Of a stretch of DNA of 64,000 nt, positions 36,474 to 44,461 are shown in pieces (the first letter of the stretch is position 1; every line of letters starts with the position of its first letter). Source of the DNA: Alphaproteobacteria bacterium (GTDB lineage: Bacteria; Pseudomonadota; Alphaproteobacteria; Reyranellales; Reyranellaceae). The notes under the pieces are model-generated. The model was not told the DNA's origin and made no database searches. It was given only the letters and a program-made list of their open reading frames with translations. Both the position numbers and the translations under genes were made by a program. The DNA lies in the NCBI GenBank assembly GCA_016869975.1, contig VGCZ01000006.1, positions 81,541 to 145,540 on the forward strand, in the 5' to 3' direction.

Positions 36474-37238
36474 CTACGCCAACACCGTCGTCAGCCCGCC
36501 ATCGACGACGATCGACTGGCCGGTGATGTAGGCGCCGGCGTCCGACGCCAGCAGCAGGAGCGCGCCGCGCAGGTCCTCCGGCGTGCCCCAGCGATGCGCC
36601 GCGGTGCGCTGCTCGATCATGTCTGTGAAGCTCTTGGTCTGCTGCAGCGTGATGTTGAACTCGGTGCGGATGTAACCGGGGCAGATGCAGTTCGCCGTGA
36701 CGTCGGGCCCGAGCTCGATCGCGAGCGTCTTGGTCAGCCCGATCAGCCCGTGCTTGCAGGCGACATAGGCCGCCACCGTCTCGCGGCCGAGAATGCCCAG
36801 GATCGAGGAGATGTTGACGATGCGCCCGCTCTTCTGGCGCAGCATGTGCCGGCCGCATTCGCGCGCCAACATGAACGGCGCCGTGAGGTCGGTGTCGACC
36901 ACGCTCTGCCAGTCGGCGCGCGGCAGATCGACCACGGGCTTGCGGATGGTGATACCGGCGTTGTTGATCAGCACGTCGATGCGGCCGTGGCGCGCGACGA
37001 TGTCGGCGACGGCCTTGACCACCGCCGCTTCGTCGGCGACGTCGAGCGCCAGCGCCTCGGCCTTGCCGCCGTCCCCGATGATCGACGCCACCGTGGCCTC
37101 CAGATCGGGCGCGGTGCGCGCGGCGCAGACCACGGTGGCGCCGGCCGCGGCCAGCGTGACGGCGAAGTCGCGGCCCAGCCCGCGCGACGCGCCGGTCACC
37201 AAAGCCACGCGGCCCTTCAGCGAGAACAGATCGGTCAT
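36474..37238 (-). CDS. Short-chain dehydrogenase/reductase (gluconate 5-dehydrogenase-like SDR)
   Basis: The 254-residue classical SDR has LVTGASRGLGRDFAVTL, NNAGITIRKPVVDL near residue 90, NISSILGILGRETVAAYVACKHG with the catalytic Ser, Tyr and Lys, and the TGQSIVVDGG end. The IRKP after NNAG recalls 2-deoxy-D-gluconate/gluconate 5-dehydrogenases, a weak hint of a sugar-acid substrate. The gene is on the opposite strand to the SDRs on either side, and inverted copies of a family B repeat flank it. The ATG at 37238 (MTDLFSLKGR) is preferred to one seven codons earlier. Confidence 0.87.
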   Translation of the reverse strand: MTDLFSLKGRVALVTGASRGLGRDFAVTLAAAGATVVCAARTAPDLEATVASIIGDGGKAEALALDVADEAAVVKAVADIVARHGRIDVLINNAGITIRKPVVDLPRADWQSVVDTDLTAPFMLARECGRHMLRQKSGRIVNISSILGILGRETVAAYVACKHGLIGLTKTLAIELGPDVTANCICPGYIRTEFNITLQQTKSFTDMIEQRTAAHRWGTPEDLRGALLLLASDAGAYITGQSIVVDGGLTTVLA

Positions 37239-37312
37239 GAGCTCACCCCTTCGCGCCACTCAAGCGGAGCGTCAGCGGCAAGGCAAGCCGGCTGTTCCGC
37301 GCGGAAGCGCCG

Positions 37313-37366
37313 CCTGTCATCCCGCGCTGCACTACAGGGGCCGCGGACGGCCCCGAGGATGACAGG
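37313..37366. repeat. Family B intergenic repeat, inverted copy flanking SDR (right)
   Basis: CCTGTCATCCCGCGCTGCAC leads into CAGGGGCCGCGGACGGCCCC and GAGGATGACAGG. The ends CCTGTCATCC and GGATGACAGG are themselves complementary. It is the inverted counterpart of the copy at 36396-36444. Confidence 0.8.
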
Positions 37367-37427
37367 TGGTTCCATCCCCGCGCGCTCCGCTCTAGGGTGC
37401 GCCGGCACGCCAACGCAGGAGGAAGAG

Positions 37428-38231
37428 ATGGCCGCACAGAAGGGGAAGGTCGCGATCGTGACCGGATCGGCGACGGGGCTGGGCGCCGCCGCGGCCGTCC
37501 AGCTCGCCGATCTCGGCTGGAACATCGTCGTCAATTACACGCGCAGCAAGAAGGAAGCCGACGAGACGATGGCGGCCGTGAAGGCCAAGGGCGTCAACGC
37601 GATCCTGGTGCAGGCCGATGTCGGCCAGGACTCCGACTGCAAGAAGCTCGTCGAATCGGCGATGAAGGAATGGGGACGGATCGACGGCGTGCTCAACAAC
37701 GCCGGCACCACCAAGGCGCAGGCGCAGGGTGATCTCGACGGCGTCAACGCCGAGGATTTCGAGCGCATCAACCGCATCAACGTCGTCGGCCCCTACCAGA
37801 TGGCCCGCGCCGTTTTCCCTGTCATGAAGAAGCAGTGGGAAGAAAAGAAGGAGCGTGGCTCGATCGTCAACATCTCCTCGATCGCCGGGGTGATGGGCGT
37901 CGGCTCGTCGATCCCCTACATGTGCTCCAAGGGCGCGCTCAACACGCTGACCTTGGCGTTGGCGAAATGGCTGGCGCCGGCGGTGCGCGTCAACACGATC
38001 TGCCCGGGCTTCATCCAGGGCCGCTGGCTGCTGGGCGTCTTCGGCGAGAAGGGCTACGCCGCCGCGCTGGCGCAGCAGGAGAACGGCACGCCGTTGCGCC
38101 AGGCCGGCACCGCCGACCAGATGGCCGAGACGGCGGTCTTCTTTCTCACCAGCGCCAGCAACGTCACCGGCGAGTTCATGATCGTCGACGCTGGCGCGCA
38201 TCTCGCCGCGGCACCATTGAAGGCGCGGTGA
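37428..38231 (+). CDS. Short-chain dehydrogenase/reductase (SDR)
   Basis: The 267-residue SDR has AIVTGSATGLGAAAAVQLA (about 9-27), NNAGTTKAQ, a long insertion MKKQWEEKKERGSIVNISS before the catalytic Ser, and YMCSKGALNTL with Tyr/Lys. Substrate and cofactor are not deducible with confidence. A strong AGGAGGAAGAG ribosome site is just before the ATG. It converges with the phosphatase gene across a GC-rich stem at 38235. Confidence 0.88.
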   Translation: MAAQKGKVAIVTGSATGLGAAAAVQLADLGWNIVVNYTRSKKEADETMAAVKAKGVNAILVQADVGQDSDCKKLVESAMKEWGRIDGVLNNAGTTKAQAQGDLDGVNAEDFERINRINVVGPYQMARAVFPVMKKQWEEKKERGSIVNISSIAGVMGVGSSIPYMCSKGALNTLTLALAKWLAPAVRVNTICPGFIQGRWLLGVFGEKGYAAALAQQENGTPLRQAGTADQMAETAVFFLTSASNVTGEFMIVDAGAHLAAAPLKAR

Positions 38232-38234
38232 TCT

Positions 38235-38265
38235 CCTCCCTCGCCCCGCACGCGGGGGGAGGGGG
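38235..38265. terminator. GC-rich stem between convergent genes
   Basis: CCTCCCTCGCCCCGC and CGGGGGGAGGGGG face each other across a very short loop in the 34-base gap between two convergent stop codons. It may act as a two-way stem without a U-run, or be another member of the intergenic palindrome family. Confidence 0.4.
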
Positions 38266-38838
38266 TCACGACGGCAATTCGTGACCGCGGCCGATGTTGA
38301 CGATCACCTGCCGCAGGTTCGGCTTGCGCTCGAGCAGCGCGCGGCGGTAGGCGACGAGGCCTTCCAGCAGCGCGCCGTCGCGCCGCAGCAGGCGGTCGGC
38401 GAACTCGACGATGCGCGTGTTGGGCCAGGCGTGCGGGCGCAGGTCGAGGATGCGCAGGAAGGCCTCGGTCTCACGGCCCGGGTTGAACTGCGCCATCAGC
38501 ACCGCCGCCGACGCCGTCGAGCGCGAGATGCCGGCATGGCAATGTACCAACAGGTGCCGCGCGCTCTCGCCGGCTTCGCGCAGGCGCTCACCGAGCGCCA
38601 GGATGCGGCGCACGTCGGCCTCGCCGCAGGCGACGAAGCCGGGGAACTCGGCGACGACATCGTCGAAACGCAACAGCTCGTGGTCGATCGCGCCATAATC
38701 GCCCAGCGCCTCGGGCGACGGATGGTGTGTATCGAGCAGCGACAGCACATGGCTGACGCCGCTGTCGCCATGCTGCGCCAGCTCGGGGATGCCGCAGACG
38801 GTGACCTTGAACGGGGTGAGGGGAGAGGCTTTGGACAT
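38266..38838 (-). CDS. Dual-specificity/tyrosine phosphatase-like protein
   Basis: The 190-residue protein carries the Cys-based phosphatase loop HCHAGISRS (Cys near residue 101, Arg six residues on) with a general-acid region in RFDDVVAEF. It belongs to the tyrosine/dual-specificity phosphatase superfamily, as in many alphaproteobacteria, where such proteins may act on phosphoproteins or inositol phosphates. No kinase is adjacent. It lies 17 bases downstream of the DUF3616 gene on the same strand. Confidence 0.85.
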   Translation of the reverse strand: MSKASPLTPFKVTVCGIPELAQHGDSGVSHVLSLLDTHHPSPEALGDYGAIDHELLRFDDVVAEFPGFVACGEADVRRILALGERLREAGESARHLLVHCHAGISRSTASAAVLMAQFNPGRETEAFLRILDLRPHAWPNTRIVEFADRLLRRDGALLEGLVAYRRALLERKPNLRQVIVNIGRGHELPS

Positions 38839-38855
38839 CGTGCGCGGTGCTTAGC

Positions 38856-40052
38856 CTATCGGTCGGCGATCCGATAGATCTCGGTGTGGTAGACCGGCCC
38901 CAGATCGGACGCCTTGCCCGTCTGGTCGCGCAGGCGGTCCTTGCCGATGCCGTCGCGCAACAACATATACTCGGGCTCTTGCGGCGTGACGATGGTGAAC
39001 ACCTCGGGTCCGCTCTTGTCCTCCGGCATCCGCAGTGAGCCGATGGTCTCGATGTCGTTGACCTCGACGACGTTCTTGCCGCCCTTGGCGATGTTCTTCC
39101 ATGCGCCGTTCCAGCGGAACAGCGCCGACTCGCGCTGGCGGGTCATTGTCGGTCCGGCGAGGATCAGCAGATCCTTGTCGCGCCACTCGAGATCGCGGAT
39201 GCCGAAGCCTTCCAGGTTGAGCAAATGGAAGCGCGGTTTGCCGACGGTCTTCAGCCCGCGCTTCGAGTGGTCGCGGATCCTGATCTCGATAAGGACCGCG
39301 AAGCCATCGATGACCGGGCCGCGCAGGCCGACGAGGGCGACGGCCGTGGCGTGGTCGCCGGCATGTCGACGGATCGCCAGGCCCTCGACGTCGAGGCCGT
39401 TCTCCTTGGTGCTGGCCATCGTGTAGGGCGTGAACCAGCCGACGCCGGCGTCGGCGGAGATCTTCGCCAGGGCGGAGACCTCGCGCAGCAAACCGATCGC
39501 GGCGGGTGGCGCGGTGCGCAGGGCCGTCAGAAACTCGGTCGTGTGGGTCTCGCGCGCGGGCTTGATCCTGAGGTGGCGGCCGCTGCCTTTGACCGGGCCG
39601 TTCTTGTCGATGTCGACACAACCGAAGAGCAAGCGGTTACGCTCGCGCTTCAGCCCGACGCGCTTGAGCTCGAGGTCGCCGCTTTCCGGCTTCGCGTGGC
39701 CCATCGCGTGCGAGCCGATGAGCCAGAGCCGGGTCGTGTCCTCGTCGATGCGGTCGACGGCGAGCGCCTCGAGATCGAACTCCTTCTTCTTGTCCGTCTC
39801 GTCGGCGATGTCGAAGAGAGCCGTCATCTTGACGGTGTCGGCGATTTCGTAGCGCCTGGATGCCACAAGCCGCAGATGCAGCAATCTCCGGCCTTCGTCA
39901 TCGGCGAGGTAGACACTGTCGCCGATCACGGCGCCGCCCGAGAGGTTGCGGATCACCTCCCGCGTCTCTCCGTTCTTCTTCACGATCACCGCCTTGTCGC
40001 GCAGGTCGAGATCGATGGACTTCTCTTCCGCTGGTGACAGATCGTCGGGCAT
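38856..40052 (-). CDS. DUF3616 domain-containing protein
   Basis: The 398-residue protein has the DUF3616 layout, a beta-propeller-like series of strands with GSGRHLRIKPA (about 160), GWFTPYTMASTKENGLDVEGLAIR (in part about 215-238) and DLEWRDKDLLILAGPTM (about 295). There is no signal peptide. The family has no assigned function; the domain resembles esterase-like phytase propellers in part. The ATG at 40052 (MPDDLSPAEEK) replaces a longer frame whose first 50 residues read like translated intergenic DNA. Confidence 0.8.
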   Translation of the reverse strand: MPDDLSPAEEKSIDLDLRDKAVIVKKNGETREVIRNLSGGAVIGDSVYLADDEGRRLLHLRLVASRRYEIADTVKMTALFDIADETDKKKEFDLEALAVDRIDEDTTRLWLIGSHAMGHAKPESGDLELKRVGLKRERNRLLFGCVDIDKNGPVKGSGRHLRIKPARETHTTEFLTALRTAPPAAIGLLREVSALAKISADAGVGWFTPYTMASTKENGLDVEGLAIRRHAGDHATAVALVGLRGPVIDGFAVLIEIRIRDHSKRGLKTVGKPRFHLLNLEGFGIRDLEWRDKDLLILAGPTMTRQRESALFRWNGAWKNIAKGGKNVVEVNDIETIGSLRMPEDKSGPEVFTIVTPQEPEYMLLRDGIGKDRLRDQTGKASDLGPVYHTEIYRIADR

Positions 40053-40103
40053 GCGCGGCTCCCTTCGGCATGCGCAGCCTACGCATTCCGCGCGCAAAGA
40101 AAA

Positions 40104-40136
40104 TGGGCGCTCGTCTGACGGAAAGACGAGCGCCCA
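40104..40136 (-). terminator. Rho-independent terminator for the TauE/SafE gene
   Basis: TGGGCGCTCGTC and GACGAGCGCCCA form perfect 12-base arms around a 9-base loop. On the minus strand the stem is followed by ATTTTCTTT, giving a U-rich tail. It lies 136 bases beyond the stop of the leftward TauE/SafE gene. The rest of the 220-base gap (40053-40272) shows only a small CACCGG/CCGGTG inverted pair near 40150-40190. Confidence 0.75.
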
Positions 40137-40272
40137 AGGGGGTGTGTCGCCCACCGGTCGGCCCGTTGGGGCAGAACCGCCGGTGTGCAAGCGGAACCAT
40201 GCCTGCAAATCCTGATTGAACGCTGACGATATGCGCGACGATTTCGATTCGCGCTGATGTGGAAAAGTTGTC

Positions 40273-41010
40273 TCAGAACAGGCCGCGTGAGAGATGAATC
40301 CCGACGCCGAACATCACCGCGAGGAACATCTTGCGGAACACCTCCGGCGACACGGCGCGCCGCAGCTTCTGCCCCAGCCACATGCCGAGCAAGGTCGGCG
40401 CGGTCGCGACCAGCGTGCCGATTCCGTTGGTGATCGTGAACGCGCCGGCGTCGGCAAGCGCGATCGTCAAGGCGGCCGTGAACACGACGAAGAGAATGCC
40501 GAGCGCCTGAATCAACTCGTCGCGCGTCAGCGCCAACGATTGCATGTAGGGCAGAAACGGCACCGCGGCCATGCCGGTCACGCCGCCGATGAGACCGGTC
40601 GCCGCGCCGCTCAATTGATTGGCCCACCACTCGTGGCGCGCCGGCACGTGCGGGCGCCAGGCGACGAAGGCGGTTAACGAGAAAATCACGAGGATCACGC
40701 CGAGCAATCCGACCGACAGCGGCGAGCCCAGGCTGCGCAAGGTCAGCGCCGAGACGAAGATGCCGGCGGTGATCGCGATGCCCATGATCCAGAAGCGACG
40801 CAGCATTGCGCGGAAGTGCCCGCCGCCGAACGCCTGCCAGACATTCGTCGCCAGGGTCGGCACGGTCATCAGCGCCAGCGCGTCGCTCATCGGCAGGACG
40901 AGCGTGGTGAGCGCGATGGCGGTGGGCGGCAACCCCATGCCGGCGGTGCCCTTGACGAGGCCTGCGATCAGGAACGCGCCGAACACGATGGCGAAATAGG
41001 TCAGGTCCAT
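40273..41010 (-). CDS. TauE/SafE family sulfite/anion exporter-like membrane protein
   Basis: The 245-residue protein has about eight hydrophobic segments and the two half-repeats of TauE/SafE proteins (GAFLIAGLVKGTAGMGLPP near residue 10; LSGAATGLIGGVTGMAAVPF near 133). The family exports sulfite, sulfoacetate or related anions; the substrate here is not clear. It overlaps the upstream GT87 gene by 10 bases and ends before a good terminator, so it is the last gene of a three-gene leftward operon. Confidence 0.88.
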   Translation of the reverse strand: MDLTYFAIVFGAFLIAGLVKGTAGMGLPPTAIALTTLVLPMSDALALMTVPTLATNVWQAFGGGHFRAMLRRFWIMGIAITAGIFVSALTLRSLGSPLSVGLLGVILVIFSLTAFVAWRPHVPARHEWWANQLSGAATGLIGGVTGMAAVPFLPYMQSLALTRDELIQALGILFVVFTAALTIALADAGAFTITNGIGTLVATAPTLLGMWLGQKLRRAVSPEVFRKMFLAVMFGVGIHLSRGLF

Positions 41011-42185
41011 CGCGTCTGTCCGCTCGCCTCCGCGCCGGACTCGCACCGCCGCCACGCCATCCAGAAGAGCGCGATACTGGCCAGCGGCATGATCTGCAGC
41101 CCGGCGTGTTCCGCCAGCTTCGGCGCGATCGCCGGCGTGAACCAGGCGATCAGCAGGATGGCGCGCATGCCGGGCATCCAGCCATTGCGGAATCCGTCGA
41201 TCAGCAGCGCGCCGATCGGCAACACAATCACCGCGAGGTCGTAGTCGAAGAAGTACGGCGAGACCAACGGCACCGTCGCCGCCGCCATGGCGATGCGTGG
41301 CAGTTCCGCGCCACCGCGCCGCCAGGCGCGGACCGCCAAAACCATCACGGCGAGCGCGACGAGGCCGTGCAGCGCGTAGGCGACGACCACCGGCGCGCCC
41401 AGCTTGCGCACCAGGGCGTAGACGCTGGCGATCTTGTCGAGCGGTCCGCCATCGCCTTCGAGCACGACGCGCGCGCCACCGCCCAGCTCGATGAAGGCGC
41501 GCCAGATATCGGGGCCCAGCACCGCGGCCGACGCGGCGCATAGCACGACGACCGACAGCGCCGCGCCGCCGACCGCGCGCCATTGACCGCCGGCGAGCAG
41601 CAGCAGACCGACGGAGAGTCCAAGCTGCGGTTTGTAGCAGAGCGCGCCGATGGCAATGCCGGCGAGAAACGGCCGATGAGCGAGCGACAGCAGGCCGATG
41701 CCGAGCAGCGCGGCGCTCAGCAGACCGTTCTGGCCGTGCAGCACGTTGAGATAGACCGCGGAGCAACCCAGCGCGGCCCAGAACGCCGGTGTGTCACCGA
41801 AGGCGACACGCCAGACCGCGACATGCAGCGCGAAGAGCAGCGCGGCCCACACGACATAAGCCCAGACATAGGGCAGGCCGGCGAGCGGCTTGAGCACCAT
41901 CTGGAACACCGGCGGATAGGCGTACATCAGCGCGTAGGTCGCCTGCGGCAGCGCGCGCTTCTCGGCCTCGGTGATCGCCGCCATGTCGTAGGCCGCCTGC
42001 GGCCGGCCCTCGCGCGCCAGCATGCCGGCGGCGTAGAAGGCGACGAAGTCGCCGCCGAAGCCGCGACCGGGCGACAGCATCATGTCGCGCATCGACGTCA
42101 GGGTGGCGATAAAGGCGAGCAGGAAGGCCACGGCGATCGCCTTGGCGAACAGCGCGACGCGCGCCTCGGTGAACAGGGCATTCAT
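41001..42185 (-). CDS. GT87 (DUF2029) membrane glycosyltransferase 1
   Basis: The 394-residue protein is a multi-span GT-C glycosyltransferase: GGDFVAFYAAGMLAREG near residue 45 holds the conserved Asp after the first helix, then YPPVFQMVLKPLAGLPY near 90 and VYLNVLHGQNGLLSAALLGIG near 140 (family signature HGQNG), and SPYFFDYDLAVIVLP near 310. Relatives are polyprenyl-phosphate-dependent mannosyltransferases acting at the outer face of the inner membrane. An ATGA overlap couples it to a second GT87 gene. Confidence 0.87.
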   Translation of the reverse strand: MNALFTEARVALFAKAIAVAFLLAFIATLTSMRDMMLSPGRGFGGDFVAFYAAGMLAREGRPQAAYDMAAITEAEKRALPQATYALMYAYPPVFQMVLKPLAGLPYVWAYVVWAALLFALHVAVWRVAFGDTPAFWAALGCSAVYLNVLHGQNGLLSAALLGIGLLSLAHRPFLAGIAIGALCYKPQLGLSVGLLLLAGGQWRAVGGAALSVVVLCAASAAVLGPDIWRAFIELGGGARVVLEGDGGPLDKIASVYALVRKLGAPVVVAYALHGLVALAVMVLAVRAWRRGGAELPRIAMAAATVPLVSPYFFDYDLAVIVLPIGALLIDGFRNGWMPGMRAILLIAWFTPAIAPKLAEHAGLQIMPLASIALFWMAWRRCESGAEASGQTRWT

Positions 42186-43342
42186 GCTGCGCGCAGCCTC
42201 TGCCACGTCAGCGCCCATACCGCCAGCAGAACGACAGGCTGCAGTTGCACGCGCGTCGCTTCGGCGACAAAAGACAGCACCGCCGGCGCCAGCCAGAGCG
42301 CCACGATCGCCGGCTTCATGCCGGGCCGCCAGCCGCGCGTGAAGCCGTCGCGCAGCAGCAGGCCCAGCGCCAGCGCCGTGACCGCGAGGTCGTAATCGAA
42401 GAGGTATGGCGAGACCAACAGCGCCGCCAGCGCGCCCAGCGCGACCTTCAGCTCGAACGAGCCCGCCCGTCGCCACGCCAGCATCGAGAGCGCCAGGACG
42501 GTCACCGCCGCGAGTCCGTGTAGGATGTAGGCGAGCTCGATGCCGCCGCCCGCGAGCCGCACCGTGGCGAACAGCGAGGCCATCTTGTGCCAGGGCACGG
42601 CGCCGCCTTCGAGCACGGCGCGCGCCGTCGCGGCGTTGGCGAGGAAGGCCTGCCAGGTCTCGATGCCCAGGAGCAGCGCGGAGAAACCACACAGTGCCGC
42701 GACCGACAGCGACGCGCCGATGGCGGCGCGCCAGTAACCGCCGGCGAGCAGCAATAGGCCCAGCGGCAGACCAAGATGCGGCTTGTAGCAGAGCGCGCCG
42801 ATCAGCACGCCGGCCAGCAGCGGTTTGCGGTCGAGCAGCAGGAGCCCGCCGGCGGCGAGCGCGGCCGTCATCAACCCGTTCTGGCCGTGCAGGGCGTTGA
42901 CGTAGACGGCGGAGGCGCCGATCGCCAGCCAGAACGGCGCCGGATCGCGAAACGCGGCGCGGAAGGTCGCGGCGTAGATCGCCAGCCATGCGGCGAGCCA
43001 CAGGCCGTACGCCCAGAGGTACGGGACCAGCGCCAGCGGCAGCACCACCAGCTGGAACGGCGGCGGGTAGTGCCAGAGATAGACGTCCTCGGCCTTGGGC
43101 AGCGCCTTGCGCTCGGCGGCGACGATGGCGGCCTCGTTGTAGGCCCAGCTCGGTCGACCCGACAGCGCCAGGTCGGAGGCCGCCCAGAAGGTGACGAAGT
43201 CGGCGCCGACCGCCCGGCCTGACGGATAGACGAGGTCGCGCGATTGGGTGAGCAGGGCGGCGAAGGCGATGGCGAAGCCCAGCGCGGCGAATTTCGCCAC
43301 GCGCGCCACACGCTCTTCCGTGAACAGGTCCCCGATTCTCAC
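42182..43342 (-). CDS. GT87 (DUF2029) membrane glycosyltransferase 2
   Basis: The 386-residue product mirrors its neighbour (GADFVTFWAASDLALSGRP, YPPPFQLVVLPLALVPY, VYVNALHGQNGLMTAALAAGG, SPYLFDYDLAVTALALG), so the pair arose by duplication. The GTG at 43342 (VRIGDLFTEERVARV) gives an N-terminus matching its partner's (MNALFTEARVALF). It starts a leftward operon GT87-GT87-TauE/SafE behind a family B repeat. The acceptor glycan is unknown. Confidence 0.87.
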   Translation of the reverse strand: MRIGDLFTEERVARVAKFAALGFAIAFAALLTQSRDLVYPSGRAVGADFVTFWAASDLALSGRPSWAYNEAAIVAAERKALPKAEDVYLWHYPPPFQLVVLPLALVPYLWAYGLWLAAWLAIYAATFRAAFRDPAPFWLAIGASAVYVNALHGQNGLMTAALAAGGLLLLDRKPLLAGVLIGALCYKPHLGLPLGLLLLAGGYWRAAIGASLSVAALCGFSALLLGIETWQAFLANAATARAVLEGGAVPWHKMASLFATVRLAGGGIELAYILHGLAAVTVLALSMLAWRRAGSFELKVALGALAALLVSPYLFDYDLAVTALALGLLLRDGFTRGWRPGMKPAIVALWLAPAVLSFVAEATRVQLQPVVLLAVWALTWQRLRAA

Positions 43343-43390
43343 GCGGCCGGAGTGTGGTCGCGATCCTCGCGCGAGGCAAGCCGCGTGCAT

Positions 43391-43475
43391 CCCTGTCATT
43401 CCGAGCGCAGCACGGAATCTTTCGCTAGATTGGACAGGCAAGGAAAGATTCCTCGCTGCGCTCGGAATGACAGGG
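43391..43475. repeat. Family B intergenic inverted repeat, copy 2
   Basis: Arms of 32 bases (43391-43422 and 43444-43475) differ at two positions and enclose 21 bases. The core is TCATTCCGAGCGCAGC rather than TCATCCCGAGC, a subfamily variant. It separates the divergent GT87 and 3-hydroxyisobutyrate-dehydrogenase-like genes. Confidence 0.88.
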
Positions 43476-43501
43476 AGCAGCCATACCAGGAGGGGACGGG
43501 C

Positions 43502-44389
43502 ATGAAGATCGGCTTTATCGGCGTGGGCAACATGGGCGGGCCCATGTGCCGGAACATCATCAAGAAGACCAACCACACCGTCACGGTGTTCGATCTCAAC
43601 CCGGCGAGCGTCAAGGCGTGCACCGACCTGGGCGCCACGGCGGGCAAGAGCGTCGCCGAGATCGCCGGGGCCAACGAGGTGATCATGACCTCGTTGCCGA
43701 TGCCCAAGGACGTCGAGGCGGTGGCGCTGGGGCCGGGCGGCATCCTCGAGAACGCCAAGCCGGGCACGGTCTATTTCGACCTCAGCACCAACGCGCTGAC
43801 CAATGTGCGGGCGATCGCGGCCAAGCTGAAGGAGAAGGGCATCGTCATGCTCGACGCGCCGGTCAGCGGCGGCGTGGTCGGCGCCGAGGCCGGCACCATC
43901 GCCATCATGGTCGGCGGCGACAAGGCGGCCTTCGACGCCAACCTGCCGATGCTGCAATCCTTCGGCGCCAACGTGCTGCACATGGGCGAGCTGGGCACCG
44001 GCACCATTGCCAAGCTGGTCAACAACATGATGGCCTTCTGCAATATGGCGGCGGCGGCCGAGGGCATGATGCTGGGCGCCGTGGCCGGCATCGATCCGGC
44101 CAAGCTGCAACAGGTGATCTCCAACAGCAGCGGCAATTCCAACGCCTACCGCATGTTCTCCGACCGCGTGATGAAGGGCAACTTCAAGGCCTCCTTCGCG
44201 CTCGACCTCGCCTACAAGGACATGCATCTGGCGCTCGAGCTCTCCGATCAGCTCGGCGCGCCCACGCCGCTGGCGGCGGCGACGCACAATCTGATGCGCC
44301 TGGCGCGCGGCATGGGGCTGGGCCCGTCGGACACCGCCTCGATGATGCGGGTCTACGAGACAGCGCTGAAGCGCGAGGTCAGGATTTGA
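43502..44389 (+). CDS. 3-hydroxyisobutyrate dehydrogenase-family beta-hydroxyacid dehydrogenase
   Basis: The 295-residue enzyme has the family N-terminus KIGFIGVGNMGGPMCRNI (NAD-binding), DAPVSGGVVGAEAGTIAIMVGG (substrate-binding, about 118-139) and GTIAKLVNNMMAFCNMAA with the catalytic Lys near residue 165. Members oxidise 3-hydroxyisobutyrate, tartronate semialdehyde or related acids. The ATG at 43502 has GGAGGGGACGGGC upstream, taken from the edge of the repeat. Confidence 0.9.
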   Translation: MKIGFIGVGNMGGPMCRNIIKKTNHTVTVFDLNPASVKACTDLGATAGKSVAEIAGANEVIMTSLPMPKDVEAVALGPGGILENAKPGTVYFDLSTNALTNVRAIAAKLKEKGIVMLDAPVSGGVVGAEAGTIAIMVGGDKAAFDANLPMLQSFGANVLHMGELGTGTIAKLVNNMMAFCNMAAAAEGMMLGAVAGIDPAKLQQVISNSSGNSNAYRMFSDRVMKGNFKASFALDLAYKDMHLALELSDQLGAPTPLAAATHNLMRLARGMGLGPSDTASMMRVYETALKREVRI

Positions 44390-44403
44390 GTCTTGCTGCC
44401 TTC

Positions 44404-44461
44404 CTGGGAGCGCCGGCGTCTCGCCGGCAGTCATGAGCCGACAGGACGCCGGCGCTCCCAG
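44404..44461. repeat. Perfect 17-bp-arm palindrome enclosing the MFS start codon
   Basis: CTGGGAGCGCCGGCGTC (44404-44420) and its exact complement (44445-44461) enclose 24 bases that contain the ATG of the next gene at 44433. The right arm is translated as part of the transporter's N-terminus (QDAGAPSD). A shortened relative occurs at 36446. Confidence 0.9.

Noticed and set aside
40137..40272. A possible small RNA or riboswitch with a CACCGG/CCGGTG pair
   Set aside because: The pairing is short and I could not match the sequence to a known RNA family; it was not strong enough to list.
41001..43379. A 792-codon minus-strand frame that could be read as one fused protein over both GT87 genes
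   Set aside because: Its first half is a shifted reading of GT87 gene 2, which is clearly coding in another frame; only the part from 42185 down is real.
42182..44434. A possible 750-residue minus-strand protein covering GT87 gene 2 plus upstream DNA
   Set aside because: The first 360 residues run antisense to the 3-hydroxyisobutyrate-dehydrogenase-like gene and across a repeat; the GTG at 43342 gives the proper GT87 start.
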